NCBI RefSeq assembly: GCF_002836975.1 | Contig: NZ_NIJK01000012.1 | Span: 1,131-65,130, forward strand | Direction of reading: 5' to 3' | From: Shewanella indica | GTDB lineage: Bacteria > Pseudomonadota > Gammaproteobacteria > Enterobacterales > Shewanellaceae | DNA length: 64,000 nt | Shown: in pieces, positions 53,544 to 63,090 of the stretch | How positions within the stretch are numbered: the stretch's first letter is position 1 | Layout: each line of letters starts with the position of its first letter | Translations under genes and position numbers: made by a program | Notes under the pieces: model-generated | What the model saw: only the letters and a program-made list of their open reading frames with translations | Database searches by the model: none | What the model was told of the DNA's origin: nothing

Positions 53544-54760
53544 AGAATCATTCGCTAATCACCTTTGCCTTGATAATGCAGGCCTTGATAGCCTTGGCCT
53601 TGAGTGGCTGCCAACCGAGCAGTAATGATGGTGTGCTCACCATGACAGTCAGTCGTGGCGAGTTTCAGGTTAATATCCCCGCCAGCGGTGAGCTGGAAGC
53701 GGCGCATTCCACTCCCGTGGTGGTGCCCACGGGGTTACGTGGGCCTCAGTCCCTGGCCTGGATCCAGAACAACTTTACCCAGGTCAAGGCCGGTGATGTG
53801 GTGGCCAGGCTCGATGATACAAGGGAGTCGTTTCGTTTGCAGATGGAAGCCTTCGACTTTGAGCGCCTGGCGCAGGATGCCAAGATCCAGACAGAGAAAG
53901 ATCTCACCTTGAGCCAGAGTTTGACTTTGGGAAGCAAGGTCACAGGTAATGAGCGGCAGTTGGCCGAGCGCTTTTTCAGTGCGGATGAGCGGGTTTACAC
54001 CAAAATCGATATCATAGATCAGATGCGCAACAAGGAATATCTGGATGCCAAGCTGGATTATTTCCAGTGGGGCGGCACTCAGCACCAGGCGCAGGCCGAT
54101 GCCGAGCAGGCGCTTATCAAGCTGAAACAGAAAGGCCATCAGGCCAAGATTGACAGGTATCAGGGCAATCTGACACAGATGGAGATTATCGCGCCGCACG
54201 ACGGGCTGTTTGTCTATCAGGCAGGCTGGGATGGCGCCTTTCCCGTGGTGGGGGACATGATCTGGTCTGGATTCCCCATAGGCATATTGCCGGATACTTC
54301 CGTGATGCAGGCAAGAGTCTATGTGCTTGAATCGGAAGCTGTGGGGCTGGCCATCGGCAAGCAGGCCACAGTGACTCTGGATGCCTATCCTGAGAGGCCT
54401 TTTAGCGGCACTGTGACCCAGGTCGATGCGCTGGCCAAGCCCAAAGACAGAGATAGCCCGGTGAACTATTTCCAGTTCACCATCAGTCTGGAGCAAACTC
54501 TGCCGGCCATTATGCAGCCGGGAAGGCAAGTGAATGCCAAGGTGCAGGTGCTGGATCTCAATGATGTATTGACTGTGCCCAATCAGGCCCTGTTTCAAAA
54601 AGACAGCCGCTACTGGGTGTATCTTAAGCAGGGCGGCGGCTTTGTGCGCCAGGATGTGACTCCGGGGCACAGATCCCTTAACCGCACTGAAATTACCGCC
54701 GGGCTCAATCCCGGTGATGTGATTGCCCTGACAACCCCACCCAAGAGGAGTCAGCTATGA
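53540..54760 (+). CDS. HlyD/MacA-type membrane-fusion lipoprotein 3
   Basis: A 406-residue adaptor. The signal ends in the lipobox L-S-G-C (residues about 21-24). Features are VNIPASGELEAAHSTPVVVP, a coiled-coil hairpin with a Gln- and Lys-rich stretch, IIAPHDGLFVYQAGWDGAFPVVGD, and a beta-barrel/MPD region ending in LKQGGGFVRQDVTPGHRS. Four-base overlaps lie on both sides. It is the adaptor nearest the permease gene. Confidence 0.86.
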   Translation: MKNHSLITFALIMQALIALALSGCQPSSNDGVLTMTVSRGEFQVNIPASGELEAAHSTPVVVPTGLRGPQSLAWIQNNFTQVKAGDVVARLDDTRESFRLQMEAFDFERLAQDAKIQTEKDLTLSQSLTLGSKVTGNERQLAERFFSADERVYTKIDIIDQMRNKEYLDAKLDYFQWGGTQHQAQADAEQALIKLKQKGHQAKIDRYQGNLTQMEIIAPHDGLFVYQAGWDGAFPVVGDMIWSGFPIGILPDTSVMQARVYVLESEAVGLAIGKQATVTLDAYPERPFSGTVTQVDALAKPKDRDSPVNYFQFTISLEQTLPAIMQPGRQVNAKVQVLDLNDVLTVPNQALFQKDSRYWVYLKQGGGFVRQDVTPGHRSLNRTEITAGLNPGDVIALTTPPKRSQL

Positions 54761-56004
54761 GTCCGGTAATAGGGTTATGGCAAGGATTTATCCAGGCGTT
54801 CGATGAGATGCGCCACCACAAACTGCGTACCGCCTTGACACTGCTGGGGATGATATTCGGTGTCGGCGCCGTTATAGCCATGCTCAGCGTCGGTGAAGGT
54901 GCCGAGCGTGAAGCCTTGAAGATGATTGAATCCATGGGGGTTCGCAATCTGGTGGTCAATAGCCGCAGCAATGACGGCGAGGCGCTGAAATCGATTCGTG
55001 AACACAGTGTCGGCCTGAGCCTGCGTGATATCGACAGTGCCAGAGATACCTTGCCTTTTATCCAGGATTGGGGCGCCGCCAAGGAAGTAAAGGCCTTCAG
55101 CCTGTTTTCCGCCGAAGGGCGCAGCGATGCCAGTGTGATGGGGGTGACTCCCAGCTATTTTGGGCTGACGTCGCTCAAGCTCAATGAAGGGCAGATTTTT
55201 ACCGAGCAGGATGAGGTCTACTACCGCCAGGTCGCCGTGTTGGGGCCAGAGGCGGCTCGCAGCCTGTTTCCCAAAGGCGATGCCCTTGGCAAGCACATCA
55301 AGATTAACCATCAATGGTTTACCGTGGTGGGTATCTTGGCCGATGCCAATCGCGGTAAGTCTAAAATCCAGGGCGTCAAGCTTGGGGGCGAGCGCAATCA
55401 GGTGTTTATTCCGCTGTCGAGCGCCCTGAAAAAGATGCAGTTCAAGGCGCTTGAAGATGAGCTGGACATGATCAAGCTGTCGCTCAGGGAAGAGGTTGAG
55501 CCTTCGCTGGCGGCCAAGAGCCTGAATCATCTGTTGCAGCGCCGTCATGGCGGTGAGAAGGACTATGACATAGTGGTGCCGGCCGACCTTCTGGCCCAAC
55601 ATCAGAAGACGCAACAGATCTTCAATATCGTCATGGCCTGTGTCGCCGGGATCTCGCTTCTGGTGGGCGGGATTGGCATTATGAACATTATGCTGGCCAC
55701 CATTTTGGAGCGTACCGCCGAGATAGGTTTGCTGCGGGCGCTGGGGGCCAGGCGCAAGGATATCGCCCGGCAGTTTTTGATTGAAAGTATCGCTATTTCT
55801 GCTACCGGCGGTCTGTTTGGCATAGTTGTGGGGCTGGGACTGGCGCTGCTTATTTCAACAGCGGCCGGTTGGCCTGTGGCTTGGTCTCCCTTTGCGATAC
55901 TGCTGGCGCTTGGGGTTTGTATGAGTATCGGGGTCGGCTTCGGCCTCTATCCGGCGCAGAAGGCGGCCAAACTGGATCCCATAATTGCCTTGCAACGGGA
56001 CTGA
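54757..56004 (+). CDS. FtsX/MacB-type ABC transporter permease
   Basis: A 415-residue permease of the MacB/FtsX class with an N-terminal membrane helix (LRTALTLLGMIFGVGAVIAML), a large periplasmic domain (MacB_PCD, about residues 50-270), and three C-terminal helices containing GGIGIMNIMLATILERTAEIGLLRALGARR. No ATPase is fused; the separate ATPase gene lies upstream. No TolC-type outer-membrane factor lies in the operon. It exports an unknown substrate, or acts as a mechanotransducing pump. Confidence 0.9.
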   Translation: MSPVIGLWQGFIQAFDEMRHHKLRTALTLLGMIFGVGAVIAMLSVGEGAEREALKMIESMGVRNLVVNSRSNDGEALKSIREHSVGLSLRDIDSARDTLPFIQDWGAAKEVKAFSLFSAEGRSDASVMGVTPSYFGLTSLKLNEGQIFTEQDEVYYRQVAVLGPEAARSLFPKGDALGKHIKINHQWFTVVGILADANRGKSKIQGVKLGGERNQVFIPLSSALKKMQFKALEDELDMIKLSLREEVEPSLAAKSLNHLLQRRHGGEKDYDIVVPADLLAQHQKTQQIFNIVMACVAGISLLVGGIGIMNIMLATILERTAEIGLLRALGARRKDIARQFLIESIAISATGGLFGIVVGLGLALLISTAAGWPVAWSPFAILLALGVCMSIGVGFGLYPAQKAAKLDPIIALQRD

Positions 56005-56236
56005 CAGAGGTTTCTTTCTTCGCTGTCAGAGGTTTTGGCGCCATGGACGGCGCTCGCAAGGGCGTGTTCTGCAAAAGCGGCAAAGGTTAGACAGGCGCTT
56101 TATTGTCATTGTGTCGATGTTCCTCTGGATAGAAACTGTCGGCACGCAGGTTCTGCCTACAACTGTGCTGATCTGTTTGATCTTGTGATTAAATATAGGA
56201 ACCTAATTCTTTCAAGGAAAGCGGGCAGGTCATTTC

Positions 56237-58450
56237 ATGGATGCTTTGCAACAACACAGAGCCCAGGCCAAGCAGCAACTCTATCTATGGCATTCGCAAC
56301 ATCTTGTCTCGGGGACGGCGTGGCGCAAAGCCTTGGGATTGCTGCCATCACCAGGGGCCAAGCAGAGTCTGAGCTTTTTTAACCCTCTGCTGCTGGGGTG
56401 TGCTGCCCTCTGTTTTGCTTCGGCGCTTATCTGCTTTATTGCCTACAACTGGGCCGCTTTGCCGCGCATGGGCAAGTTGGTGTTATTGGAAACCGGCTTG
56501 CTGGGCTGTTTGTTGCTGGCCTTTGCGTTGAGCCGATGGTTAAAGCCCCCCCTTGCCGACAAGGCACGAGGCGCTTTGCCCTGGCTCCTGTTTGTGGCCT
56601 GTGTGTTTGTCGGCGTCTTGCTGGCCTTTATCGGCCAGAGCTATCAGCAAGGGGCCGACAACTGGCAGTTGTTTGCCGTGTGGGCACTGCTTATTCTGCC
56701 CTGGGTGGTATTTTTGAAACTGGAAGCCGGTTATCTGCTGCTTATCTTGCTGTTGAACCTGACCCTGTACTTGTTATTGCAGATAACCTCATTGCCGTTT
56801 GCAGACCTGTTTAGCTTGCTGGGGGATGACAGGCTCGCCATCCCTTGGTCACTGTTTGCGCTTAATTGGCTGCTGCATCAATGCCTGCTTCGTTTTGCGC
56901 TGACAGACAAGCAAGGCATCCCCCTCAGCGAGGTAACCAGCGGGCTGCTCGGTTGGGGCTTTTTGTTGCTGGCGAGTTGTTGGACACTGTTCGACTCCTT
57001 GAGCAAAGAGCAGTTTATTGCTGTGGTTCTCTACGGGGTGGTTGCCGCAGCGCTGATACGGGGCTATCACACAAGGCGTAAACTCTACGGCATGGCGCTC
57101 GGGCTTTTCGGCACGGCAGCGTTATTTGATCTCTGGTTGCTGCGTTTGCTCTCTGAAGTGTTTGACGGTGATGCCGTGGTACTGCTGTTTGCCCTGATGA
57201 CGCTTTGCGTGCTGCTCAGTGCCTCAGTCGCCGCCTTGCTGCTAAAGCGCTTGCAGGCTGACTATCTGGCCGCGGTACCGGAGCAACAGGCCCAAAAACA
57301 CAAAGATGCGACTGCCAACACAGAGCCCAGGGAGGATGAGCAAATCGTCCCTAATGCGGGCAGCCTTTTCTGGCAACGGCTGCAGCAGGCAGGTATTGTC
57401 TCGGGGGATGTGGCACAAGAGACTCCAGAGTTGCAAAGTCCCTGGTATCTCAAGGCGATGCTTATCCTGTTTGGCTGGTTAGCCGGGATCTGTTTGCTGG
57501 GTTTCATCGGCACCGGCCTGGCGTTATTGTTGGACGATATTCAGCCTGGGTTGCTGCTGTGCCTGGCGCTGGCGGCATCTGCAGTGGCCTTTGGTTTGAG
57601 CCGAGGTCAAAGTGGACTGTTTATCTCTCAGTTTGCCTTGAGCTTTGCCGTGGCCGCCTTAGTGCTCTATGGCATCGCCTTTGATGAGCTGCTGTTTGAA
57701 GTGGCTTCCTGGCGCTGGTGGTTGATGCTGGCTCTGGCGGCCTCGCTTCATTGGTATCTGCTGCCACCTTATTTGACCCGGTCCAGTTGCGCGCTGCTGG
57801 CATTATTGGCCTTGATTGCGCTGCTGCAGACACTTTTATTATTACCCTTGGTGACGCCGGCACTGCTACTGGGCTTTGTGCTGCTCTGGCGCCATGAGGC
57901 CGACTGGGGCAAGGCGCCGCTTCGCTGGCGCTCCCTTGCCATGGCCATGACCTTGGCGCTGCTCTTTTGTCAAACGCCGCAATTGGTTTGGCTGGAAGGC
58001 GTCTGGGAGTTAAAGGATCCCGGTATGAGCCCGGCTATGTTGCAGGGCGCGCAATGGTTACTTGAAGCTTTGCTGCTGTGGCAACTTTGGCGTCTTTTCG
58101 GCAGTCGAATGAACGCAATCCGGCATCAATTGGATGGGCGTTCGCAGATGCTGTTGCTACTGGGACTGCTGTCGGCCTTGGTTTGGTTTTGGTGGATCCC
58201 CGGGCTTATCGCCGGCGCATTGGTGGCGGTTTTCGGCTTTGTGCTGGCCGAGCGCTTGCTGCTCTGGCTCGGGGTACTGGCGATGCCGGTTTACTGCGGT
58301 TATTACTATTACTCGTTGCAGCAAACCTTGTTGGAAAAATCCTTGCTGCTGATGCTGCTTGGCGTGAGCCTGCTACTGCTTTGGTTTGCGCTGAAGCCTT
58401 TGAGCGACAGGCCTGAGTGGCTGGCGGCGCAGAATGGGGGGGAGCAGTGA
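56237..58450 (+). CDS. DUF2157/DUF4401 multi-pass membrane protein
   Basis: A 737-residue protein with about 20 hydrophobic segments. The first part has the DUF2157 look: HLVSGTAWRKALGLLPSPG, then repeated helices with FIAYNWAALPRMGKLVLLETGLL and FIGQSYQQGADNWQLFAVWALLILPW. A soluble, charged linker (about 345-395) separates it from a DUF4401-like second half. It overlaps the GDYXXLXY gene by one base, a pairing typical of this family. Function unknown. The 232-nt upstream gap shows only a short CTGACAG/CTGTCAG hairpin (56002-56030). Confidence 0.84.
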   Translation: MDALQQHRAQAKQQLYLWHSQHLVSGTAWRKALGLLPSPGAKQSLSFFNPLLLGCAALCFASALICFIAYNWAALPRMGKLVLLETGLLGCLLLAFALSRWLKPPLADKARGALPWLLFVACVFVGVLLAFIGQSYQQGADNWQLFAVWALLILPWVVFLKLEAGYLLLILLLNLTLYLLLQITSLPFADLFSLLGDDRLAIPWSLFALNWLLHQCLLRFALTDKQGIPLSEVTSGLLGWGFLLLASCWTLFDSLSKEQFIAVVLYGVVAAALIRGYHTRRKLYGMALGLFGTAALFDLWLLRLLSEVFDGDAVVLLFALMTLCVLLSASVAALLLKRLQADYLAAVPEQQAQKHKDATANTEPREDEQIVPNAGSLFWQRLQQAGIVSGDVAQETPELQSPWYLKAMLILFGWLAGICLLGFIGTGLALLLDDIQPGLLLCLALAASAVAFGLSRGQSGLFISQFALSFAVAALVLYGIAFDELLFEVASWRWWLMLALAASLHWYLLPPYLTRSSCALLALLALIALLQTLLLLPLVTPALLLGFVLLWRHEADWGKAPLRWRSLAMAMTLALLFCQTPQLVWLEGVWELKDPGMSPAMLQGAQWLLEALLLWQLWRLFGSRMNAIRHQLDGRSQMLLLLGLLSALVWFWWIPGLIAGALVAVFGFVLAERLLLWLGVLAMPVYCGYYYYSLQQTLLEKSLLLMLLGVSLLLLWFALKPLSDRPEWLAAQNGGEQ

Positions 58451-58968
58451 TGAAACCCAAATTGACGCCCAAAATCATGGGGTTGTGCCTCGTGTGGGGT
58501 ATGCTTTGTTTGCTAATCATCAACATTTCCGTGTGGCAGAAAGAGCAACTCTGGCAGCACGGGGAGCCCATCTTGCTTGAGCTTGCACCTGTGGATCCCC
58601 GTTCGCTGATGCAGGGGGATTATATGCAACTCGACTATAAATTGGCCCGGCAATTGGCCAATGAGCTGCGCGCAAAAGGGCTGTTTCAGGACAATATGCA
58701 GGGCTGGCTCAGAGTGAGTCTCGATGAGCAACAGCGCGCCGCTTTTTTGGCGCTGGAGAGTGACCCAGAGGCTCCTTTGTTGCAGCAGCAAAGACGCTTG
58801 CCGTTTAAAGTCCGTCAGGGAGATGTGCAATTGGCGAGCCAGGCTTTTTTCTTTGAGGAGGGCCAGGCGGAGCATTTCAGTCAGGGACGTTATGGTGAGC
58901 TGAGATTGGGCACTGACGGGGAGCTGATGTTAGTGGGCCTGCGTGACGGCCAACTTAAACCGCTTTGA
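58450..58968 (+). CDS. GDYXXLXY-domain membrane-anchored protein
   Basis: A 172-residue protein with one N-terminal membrane helix (MGLCLVWGMLCLLIINISV) and the family motif GDYMQLDY at about residues 57-64, in a segment reading LAPVDPRSLMQGDYMQLDYKLA. The remainder is probably a periplasmic beta-rich domain. The start at 58450 overlaps the preceding stop by one base; an ATG 11 codons upstream is less likely. It follows the DUF2157 gene as in other genomes. Function unknown. A terminator follows. Confidence 0.88.
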   Translation: MKPKLTPKIMGLCLVWGMLCLLIINISVWQKEQLWQHGEPILLELAPVDPRSLMQGDYMQLDYKLARQLANELRAKGLFQDNMQGWLRVSLDEQQRAAFLALESDPEAPLLQQQRRLPFKVRQGDVQLASQAFFFEEGQAEHFSQGRYGELRLGTDGELMLVGLRDGQLKPL

Positions 58969-59024
58969 ACCTAAGAGTGGTAAGGCCGTGTTCATTAGAC
59001 CACTAGAGTGACTTAGGTTTTTTT
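58968..59024 (+). terminator. Terminator of the DUF2157/GDYXXLXY operon
   Basis: AACCTAAG pairs with CTTAGGTT, with an inner AGTGGT/ACCACT stem, followed by a run of seven T. It begins at the last base of the preceding stop codon. The rest of the 254-nt gap is AT-rich and holds the nuclease promoter; no operator was recognised. Confidence 0.75.
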
Positions 59025-59222
59025 ACGTTTTCCTCCAAGCTAACTCATTGATAAGACTAATTAACTAGCACTAAAGTTTGATAAATATTTTACATATTGC
59101 AACCTTGTTGTAACTTATGGCCTTTATAGTGGCTGCTTCTCCGGATGCGGAGATGTGGAAATAACATTACTTATTGATAAATAAGAAAATCACTATAATC
59201 AGGATATATTTCAGGGGTCAAT

Positions 59223-62060
59223 ATGTTAACCAAGGCAAGTCTGCTTGCCCTGGCCGTGGGCAGTATTGCTGCCCAGGCTCAGGCGAGTGAGCAAGTGATC
59301 ATTTCCGAATACGTTGAAGGTTCAGGCAATAATAAGGCCATCGAACTCTTTAACGCCGGCAGCCAAGCTGTCGATCTCAGCCAGTATCAGCTGGATATCT
59401 TCTTCAATGGCAGTAGCAGCGCAGGCAGTAGCATTGCCCTGAGCGGCATGCTGGCCGCCGGTGGCACTCATGTATTGGCCGACAATGATGCCGACGCTGC
59501 AATCCTGGCGTTGGCGCAGCAAACCAGCAGCGCCAGTTTCTTCAACGGTGATGACGCCCTGGTGCTGAGCCGTAATGGTGAGGTGGTCGACAGTCTGGGC
59601 CAGGTTGGGGTGGATCCAGGCTCCGAGTGGGGCAGCGGTGATGTTTCCACTCAAAACAATACCATAAGGCGTAAGCTGGACAACTTGAGTGCGGATCTCG
59701 ACCCCTTCGATGCGGTCGACCTCAGTGGTTGGGACGGCTTTGCCATTGATAATATCGACGATTTGGGGGCCTTTGGCGGTAATGCCGGCGAGCCGGGTGA
59801 ACCGACAGATCCCGGTAATGGCGCCCTGGTTTGCGGCGATGCGGCTACACCCATTCATGCATTGCAGGGTAGCGGCGAGGCCAGTCCATTGGCTGGTGAA
59901 ACCCTGGAAGTGGAAGCAATAGTCACCAGTAACCAGGAAGCGGGTCTCAAGGGATTGTTCCTGCAGATGGCCGATGCCGAGGCGGATGCCGATCCTTTAA
60001 CCTCGGAAGGGGTGTTCCTGTACACAGGCAATAGCGCCAGTGGTTATCAGGCAGGAGACCGAATTCGGGTGCGGGCTCAGGTCACTGAATATCAAGGCTT
60101 GACCGAACTGACCAATGTCAGTGCCAAGGCCTTGTGTGCCACATCACAACCTCTGCCGAGTGCAGCCAGAGTGAGCCTGCCGGTCAATGACAGCAGTGCA
60201 CTTGAAGCCTTCGAAGGCATGCTGGTCAGCTTTGAGCAGCATCTTACGGTCAATGAAGTCTACAACCTTGGCCGTTATGGTGAGGTGTTGTTGGGTTCAA
60301 GCCGTCACTTTATCGGTACTCAGGTAGCCAATCCCGGCGCCGATGCCTTGGCGGTTACGGCAGCCAATGCCCTGGATTCCATAGTGCTTGACGATGGCCT
60401 GACGGCACAAAACCCGGATCCTGTTATCTATCCGGCCCCGGGTCTGAGCGCTGCTAACCCGCTCAGAGTCGGTGATACTGTTACAAACCTCACCGCGGTG
60501 ATGCATTACGGCTTTGGCATTTATCGTTTGATGCCGGTCGATACCGTCAACTTTGTTGCCGCTAATCCCAGAGCATCCGAGCCTGAGTTGAATCGTCTCG
60601 ATGCCTTGACAGTTGCCAGTTTCAACGTGCTCAACTATTTTAACGGCGATGGCCAGGGCGGCGGTTTCCCCACCTCCCGTGGCGCCGATACTCAAGCGGA
60701 GTTTGAGCGCCAACGAGCCAAGATAATCGCGGCGATGAAAACCATTAACGCCGATGTCTTCGGTTTGATGGAAATCGAGAACGATGGTTTCGACAGTAAC
60801 TCGGCAATTGCCGATCTGGCCCGCGGTCTCAACGACGCCATTGGCACTGACAGCTATCGCTATCTGGCGCCACAGGTTAATCGCATTGGCAACGATGAGA
60901 TAAGCGTCGGTATTCTGTATCGTCAGGACAGAGTCACCCCGGAAGGGGTGGCGGCGATTCTGGACAGCAGTAATTCGGCGCTGGATGACAATGGTCAGGT
61001 GCTGTTCAACGATGGCAAGAACCGTCCCATGCTGACCCAGAAGTTTAGCGTCAACGACAGTGAGGATAACTTTGTGGTGGCGGTCAACCACCTCAAGTCC
61101 AAGGGCAGTGATTGTAATGCGCTGGGCGATCCCGACATGAACGACGGCCAGGGTAACTGTAATTTGACCCGAACCCGCGCTGCCATGGCGATAGGCCAGT
61201 TCCTGCAGGCAGAATATCAGGATGACAAGGTACTGGTGATAGGGGATCTCAACGCCTATGCCAAGGAAGATCCACTGACAACCCTGGCCAATGCCGGTTA
61301 CGCCGAGTTGTTTGGCGAGCTTGGTAAACCTTCAGCATACTCCTATGTGTTCTCAGGTGAGTCGGGACAGTTAGATCATGCACTGGCCAATGAAGCCATG
61401 CTGACCAATGTTCGTGATGTGACCGATTGGCATATCAATACCGATGAACCCAGAGTGCTGGACTATAACACTGAGTTCAAGACGCCGGAGCAACTGCAAA
61501 GTTTCTACAGCAACGATGCCTTCCGTTCATCGGATCACGACCCTGTGATCATCGCCCTGGACTTTGCCGTGGCCAATCAGGCACCGGTTGCCGAGTTCTC
61601 AGTGCAGCAAAATGGTGCTGCGGTGGCGCTCTCTAGCACGTCGAGTGATAGCGACGGTGAGTTGGTGAGCCAGGAGTGGGATCTGGGTGACGGTACTCAA
61701 GCCTTTGGCGAGCAGGTGAGCCATGAATACCAGCAAAGCGGCGTCTACCTCATCACTCTGACTGTGACTGACGACAAAGGTGCCCAGCAGAGTGTCAGCC
61801 GTGAGGTGACCGTTGAGATAGCCCCTGAGCCGACCGAGCTTGTGGCGGTTATCCGCCATCTGGATCTTTGGTTGCTGCAGGTGTTTATCTCCGAGAGCTA
61901 TGATCCTGACGGTTATATCAAAAAGCAGCAGTGGCGCTTCAACGATGGGCGAAGATTCAACGGCCCGGTTGCCATGCGTATTGGCGGTCGTGCCAATGAA
62001 GTGACCTTGACCGTGACCGACAATGATAAACAAAAGGCCAGCACCAGCCTGAGTTTTTAA
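59223..62060 (+). CDS. ExeM-like extracellular endonuclease/exonuclease/phosphatase-fold nuclease with LTD and PKD-type domains
   Basis: A 945-residue secreted nuclease. Domains in order: Sec signal (about 1-22, QAQA-S), lamin-tail domain (about 22-150, VIISEYVEGSGNNKAIELFN), OB-fold domain (about 205-310), and the EEP catalytic domain (about 455-780). The EEP motifs are ASFNVLNYFNGDG, MEIENDG, AVNHLKSKGSDC, VIGDLNAY and SSDHDPVI. Two PKD-like repeats (about 785-865 and 875-945) follow. The EEP catalytic Glu, His and Asp residues appear intact. Shewanella ExeM usually ends in a GlyGly-CTERM anchor; none is present here. Likely role: degrading extracellular DNA, for nutrients or biofilm control. 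Confidence 0.88.
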   Translation: MLTKASLLALAVGSIAAQAQASEQVIISEYVEGSGNNKAIELFNAGSQAVDLSQYQLDIFFNGSSSAGSSIALSGMLAAGGTHVLADNDADAAILALAQQTSSASFFNGDDALVLSRNGEVVDSLGQVGVDPGSEWGSGDVSTQNNTIRRKLDNLSADLDPFDAVDLSGWDGFAIDNIDDLGAFGGNAGEPGEPTDPGNGALVCGDAATPIHALQGSGEASPLAGETLEVEAIVTSNQEAGLKGLFLQMADAEADADPLTSEGVFLYTGNSASGYQAGDRIRVRAQVTEYQGLTELTNVSAKALCATSQPLPSAARVSLPVNDSSALEAFEGMLVSFEQHLTVNEVYNLGRYGEVLLGSSRHFIGTQVANPGADALAVTAANALDSIVLDDGLTAQNPDPVIYPAPGLSAANPLRVGDTVTNLTAVMHYGFGIYRLMPVDTVNFVAANPRASEPELNRLDALTVASFNVLNYFNGDGQGGGFPTSRGADTQAEFERQRAKIIAAMKTINADVFGLMEIENDGFDSNSAIADLARGLNDAIGTDSYRYLAPQVNRIGNDEISVGILYRQDRVTPEGVAAILDSSNSALDDNGQVLFNDGKNRPMLTQKFSVNDSEDNFVVAVNHLKSKGSDCNALGDPDMNDGQGNCNLTRTRAAMAIGQFLQAEYQDDKVLVIGDLNAYAKEDPLTTLANAGYAELFGELGKPSAYSYVFSGESGQLDHALANEAMLTNVRDVTDWHINTDEPRVLDYNTEFKTPEQLQSFYSNDAFRSSDHDPVIIALDFAVANQAPVAEFSVQQNGAAVALSSTSSDSDGELVSQEWDLGDGTQAFGEQVSHEYQQSGVYLITLTVTDDKGAQQSVSREVTVEIAPEPTELVAVIRHLDLWLLQVFISESYDPDGYIKKQQWRFNDGRRFNGPVAMRIGGRANEVTLTVTDNDKQKASTSLSF

Positions 62061-62072
62061 CCGCTTAAGATG

Positions 62073-62100
62073 AAAAACGCCCGCAGCAGCGGGCGTTTTT
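62073..62100 (+). terminator. Intrinsic terminator of the nuclease gene
   Basis: A 12-bp perfect stem (AAAAACGCCCGC and complement) with AGCA loop ends in T5, 13 nt after the stop. The A run on the other side also allows termination of the opposite strand. Confidence 0.9.
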
Positions 62101-62150
62101 GTTGGTGAATTCAAAGGTTGAGGATACGTTGACCTTAGTCCTTGTCAGTG

Positions 62151-63044
62151 CTAATCGAATAAGTTCTTCATCGCGTGGTTGATTTCCGGGTAGTTGAATT
62201 CGAAACCATCGGCCTGGGCATGAACCGGTAATACAAACTGGCCTTCGGTCAGCAGGGTCGACATTTCACCCATTGCCAGTTGCAGCGCCAATGCCGGTGC
62301 CGGCAGACAAGCGGGGCGGTGCAGCGCTTTGCCGAGAGCCTTGCTGAAGTCGCGATTGCTGACAGGCTGCGGCGCGGTGGCATTGTATATGCCGCGGCAG
62401 GCTTCATTTTCCAGCAGAAATTCAATAAGGCGCAGCAAGTCTTCGCGCATGATCCAGCTCATTCCCTGACGACCATGGCCAATCGGGCCGCCCAGGCCCA
62501 GTTTGAAGGCCGGCAGCATCTTGGCCAAGGCGCCGCCATCTTTGCCAAGTACTATGCCGATGCGAAAGATACAGACCCGAGTGAGATCGGCAACCGCCAG
62601 GGCTTTTTGCTCCCATTGGGCACAGACCCTGTGGCTGAACTCATCATGGGGCGTGGCGTTTTCGTCTATGGGCTCCGGCCCCTGACGGCCGTAAAAACCC
62701 ACCGCCGAGGCGCTGAGAAAAACTTGGGGTTTCTTTTGGCTGTTGCGGACAAGCCTAGCCAACTGCTCTGTGATGTCCCAGCGGCTGTGGCAGATCCGCT
62801 GTTTCTGCTTATCGCTCCAGCGTTTAGAAACTATGGGTTCACCGGCGAGGTTGATGATGGCATCTATCTCCTCAAGCAGTCCTGGTGTTTGCAGCGAATC
62901 TATGTACCGGGTCTGTGCCAGCGCCAGCTTTTGCTCTGCCGCCGCGGGGTTGCGGCTCAAAATAGTCAGCCTATGACGTTTTGCCAGGCGCTGCGCCAGT
63001 TCTGAACCGACAAATCCGGTTGCACCTGTGAGCAAAATATTCAT
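62151..63044 (-). CDS. TIGR01777-family NAD-dependent epimerase (YfcH-like)
   Basis: A 297-residue extended short-chain dehydrogenase with GATGFVGSELAQRL at the N-terminus, IINLAGEPIVSKRWSDKQK, SASAVGFYG and a C-terminal DUF1731-type domain (FDYPEI-like FEFNYPEINHAMKNLF). E. coli YfcH is the counterpart and lies near folX in that genome too. The reaction is unknown. Its start is 46 nt from the folX stop on the same strand, so the two may be co-transcribed. Confidence 0.92.
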   Translation of the reverse strand: MNILLTGATGFVGSELAQRLAKRHRLTILSRNPAAAEQKLALAQTRYIDSLQTPGLLEEIDAIINLAGEPIVSKRWSDKQKQRICHSRWDITEQLARLVRNSQKKPQVFLSASAVGFYGRQGPEPIDENATPHDEFSHRVCAQWEQKALAVADLTRVCIFRIGIVLGKDGGALAKMLPAFKLGLGGPIGHGRQGMSWIMREDLLRLIEFLLENEACRGIYNATAPQPVSNRDFSKALGKALHRPACLPAPALALQLAMGEMSTLLTEGQFVLPVHAQADGFEFNYPEINHAMKNLFD

Positions 63045-63090
63045 GCCTTCTCCCTGACTTATTGAATGTTTCTCCAGAGTATAGACTGGC

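Noticed and set aside
56002..56030. Hairpin CTGACAG/CTGTCAG after the ABC permease gene
   Set aside because: The stem is only 7 bp with a long loop and no T run, so it is too weak to call a terminator.
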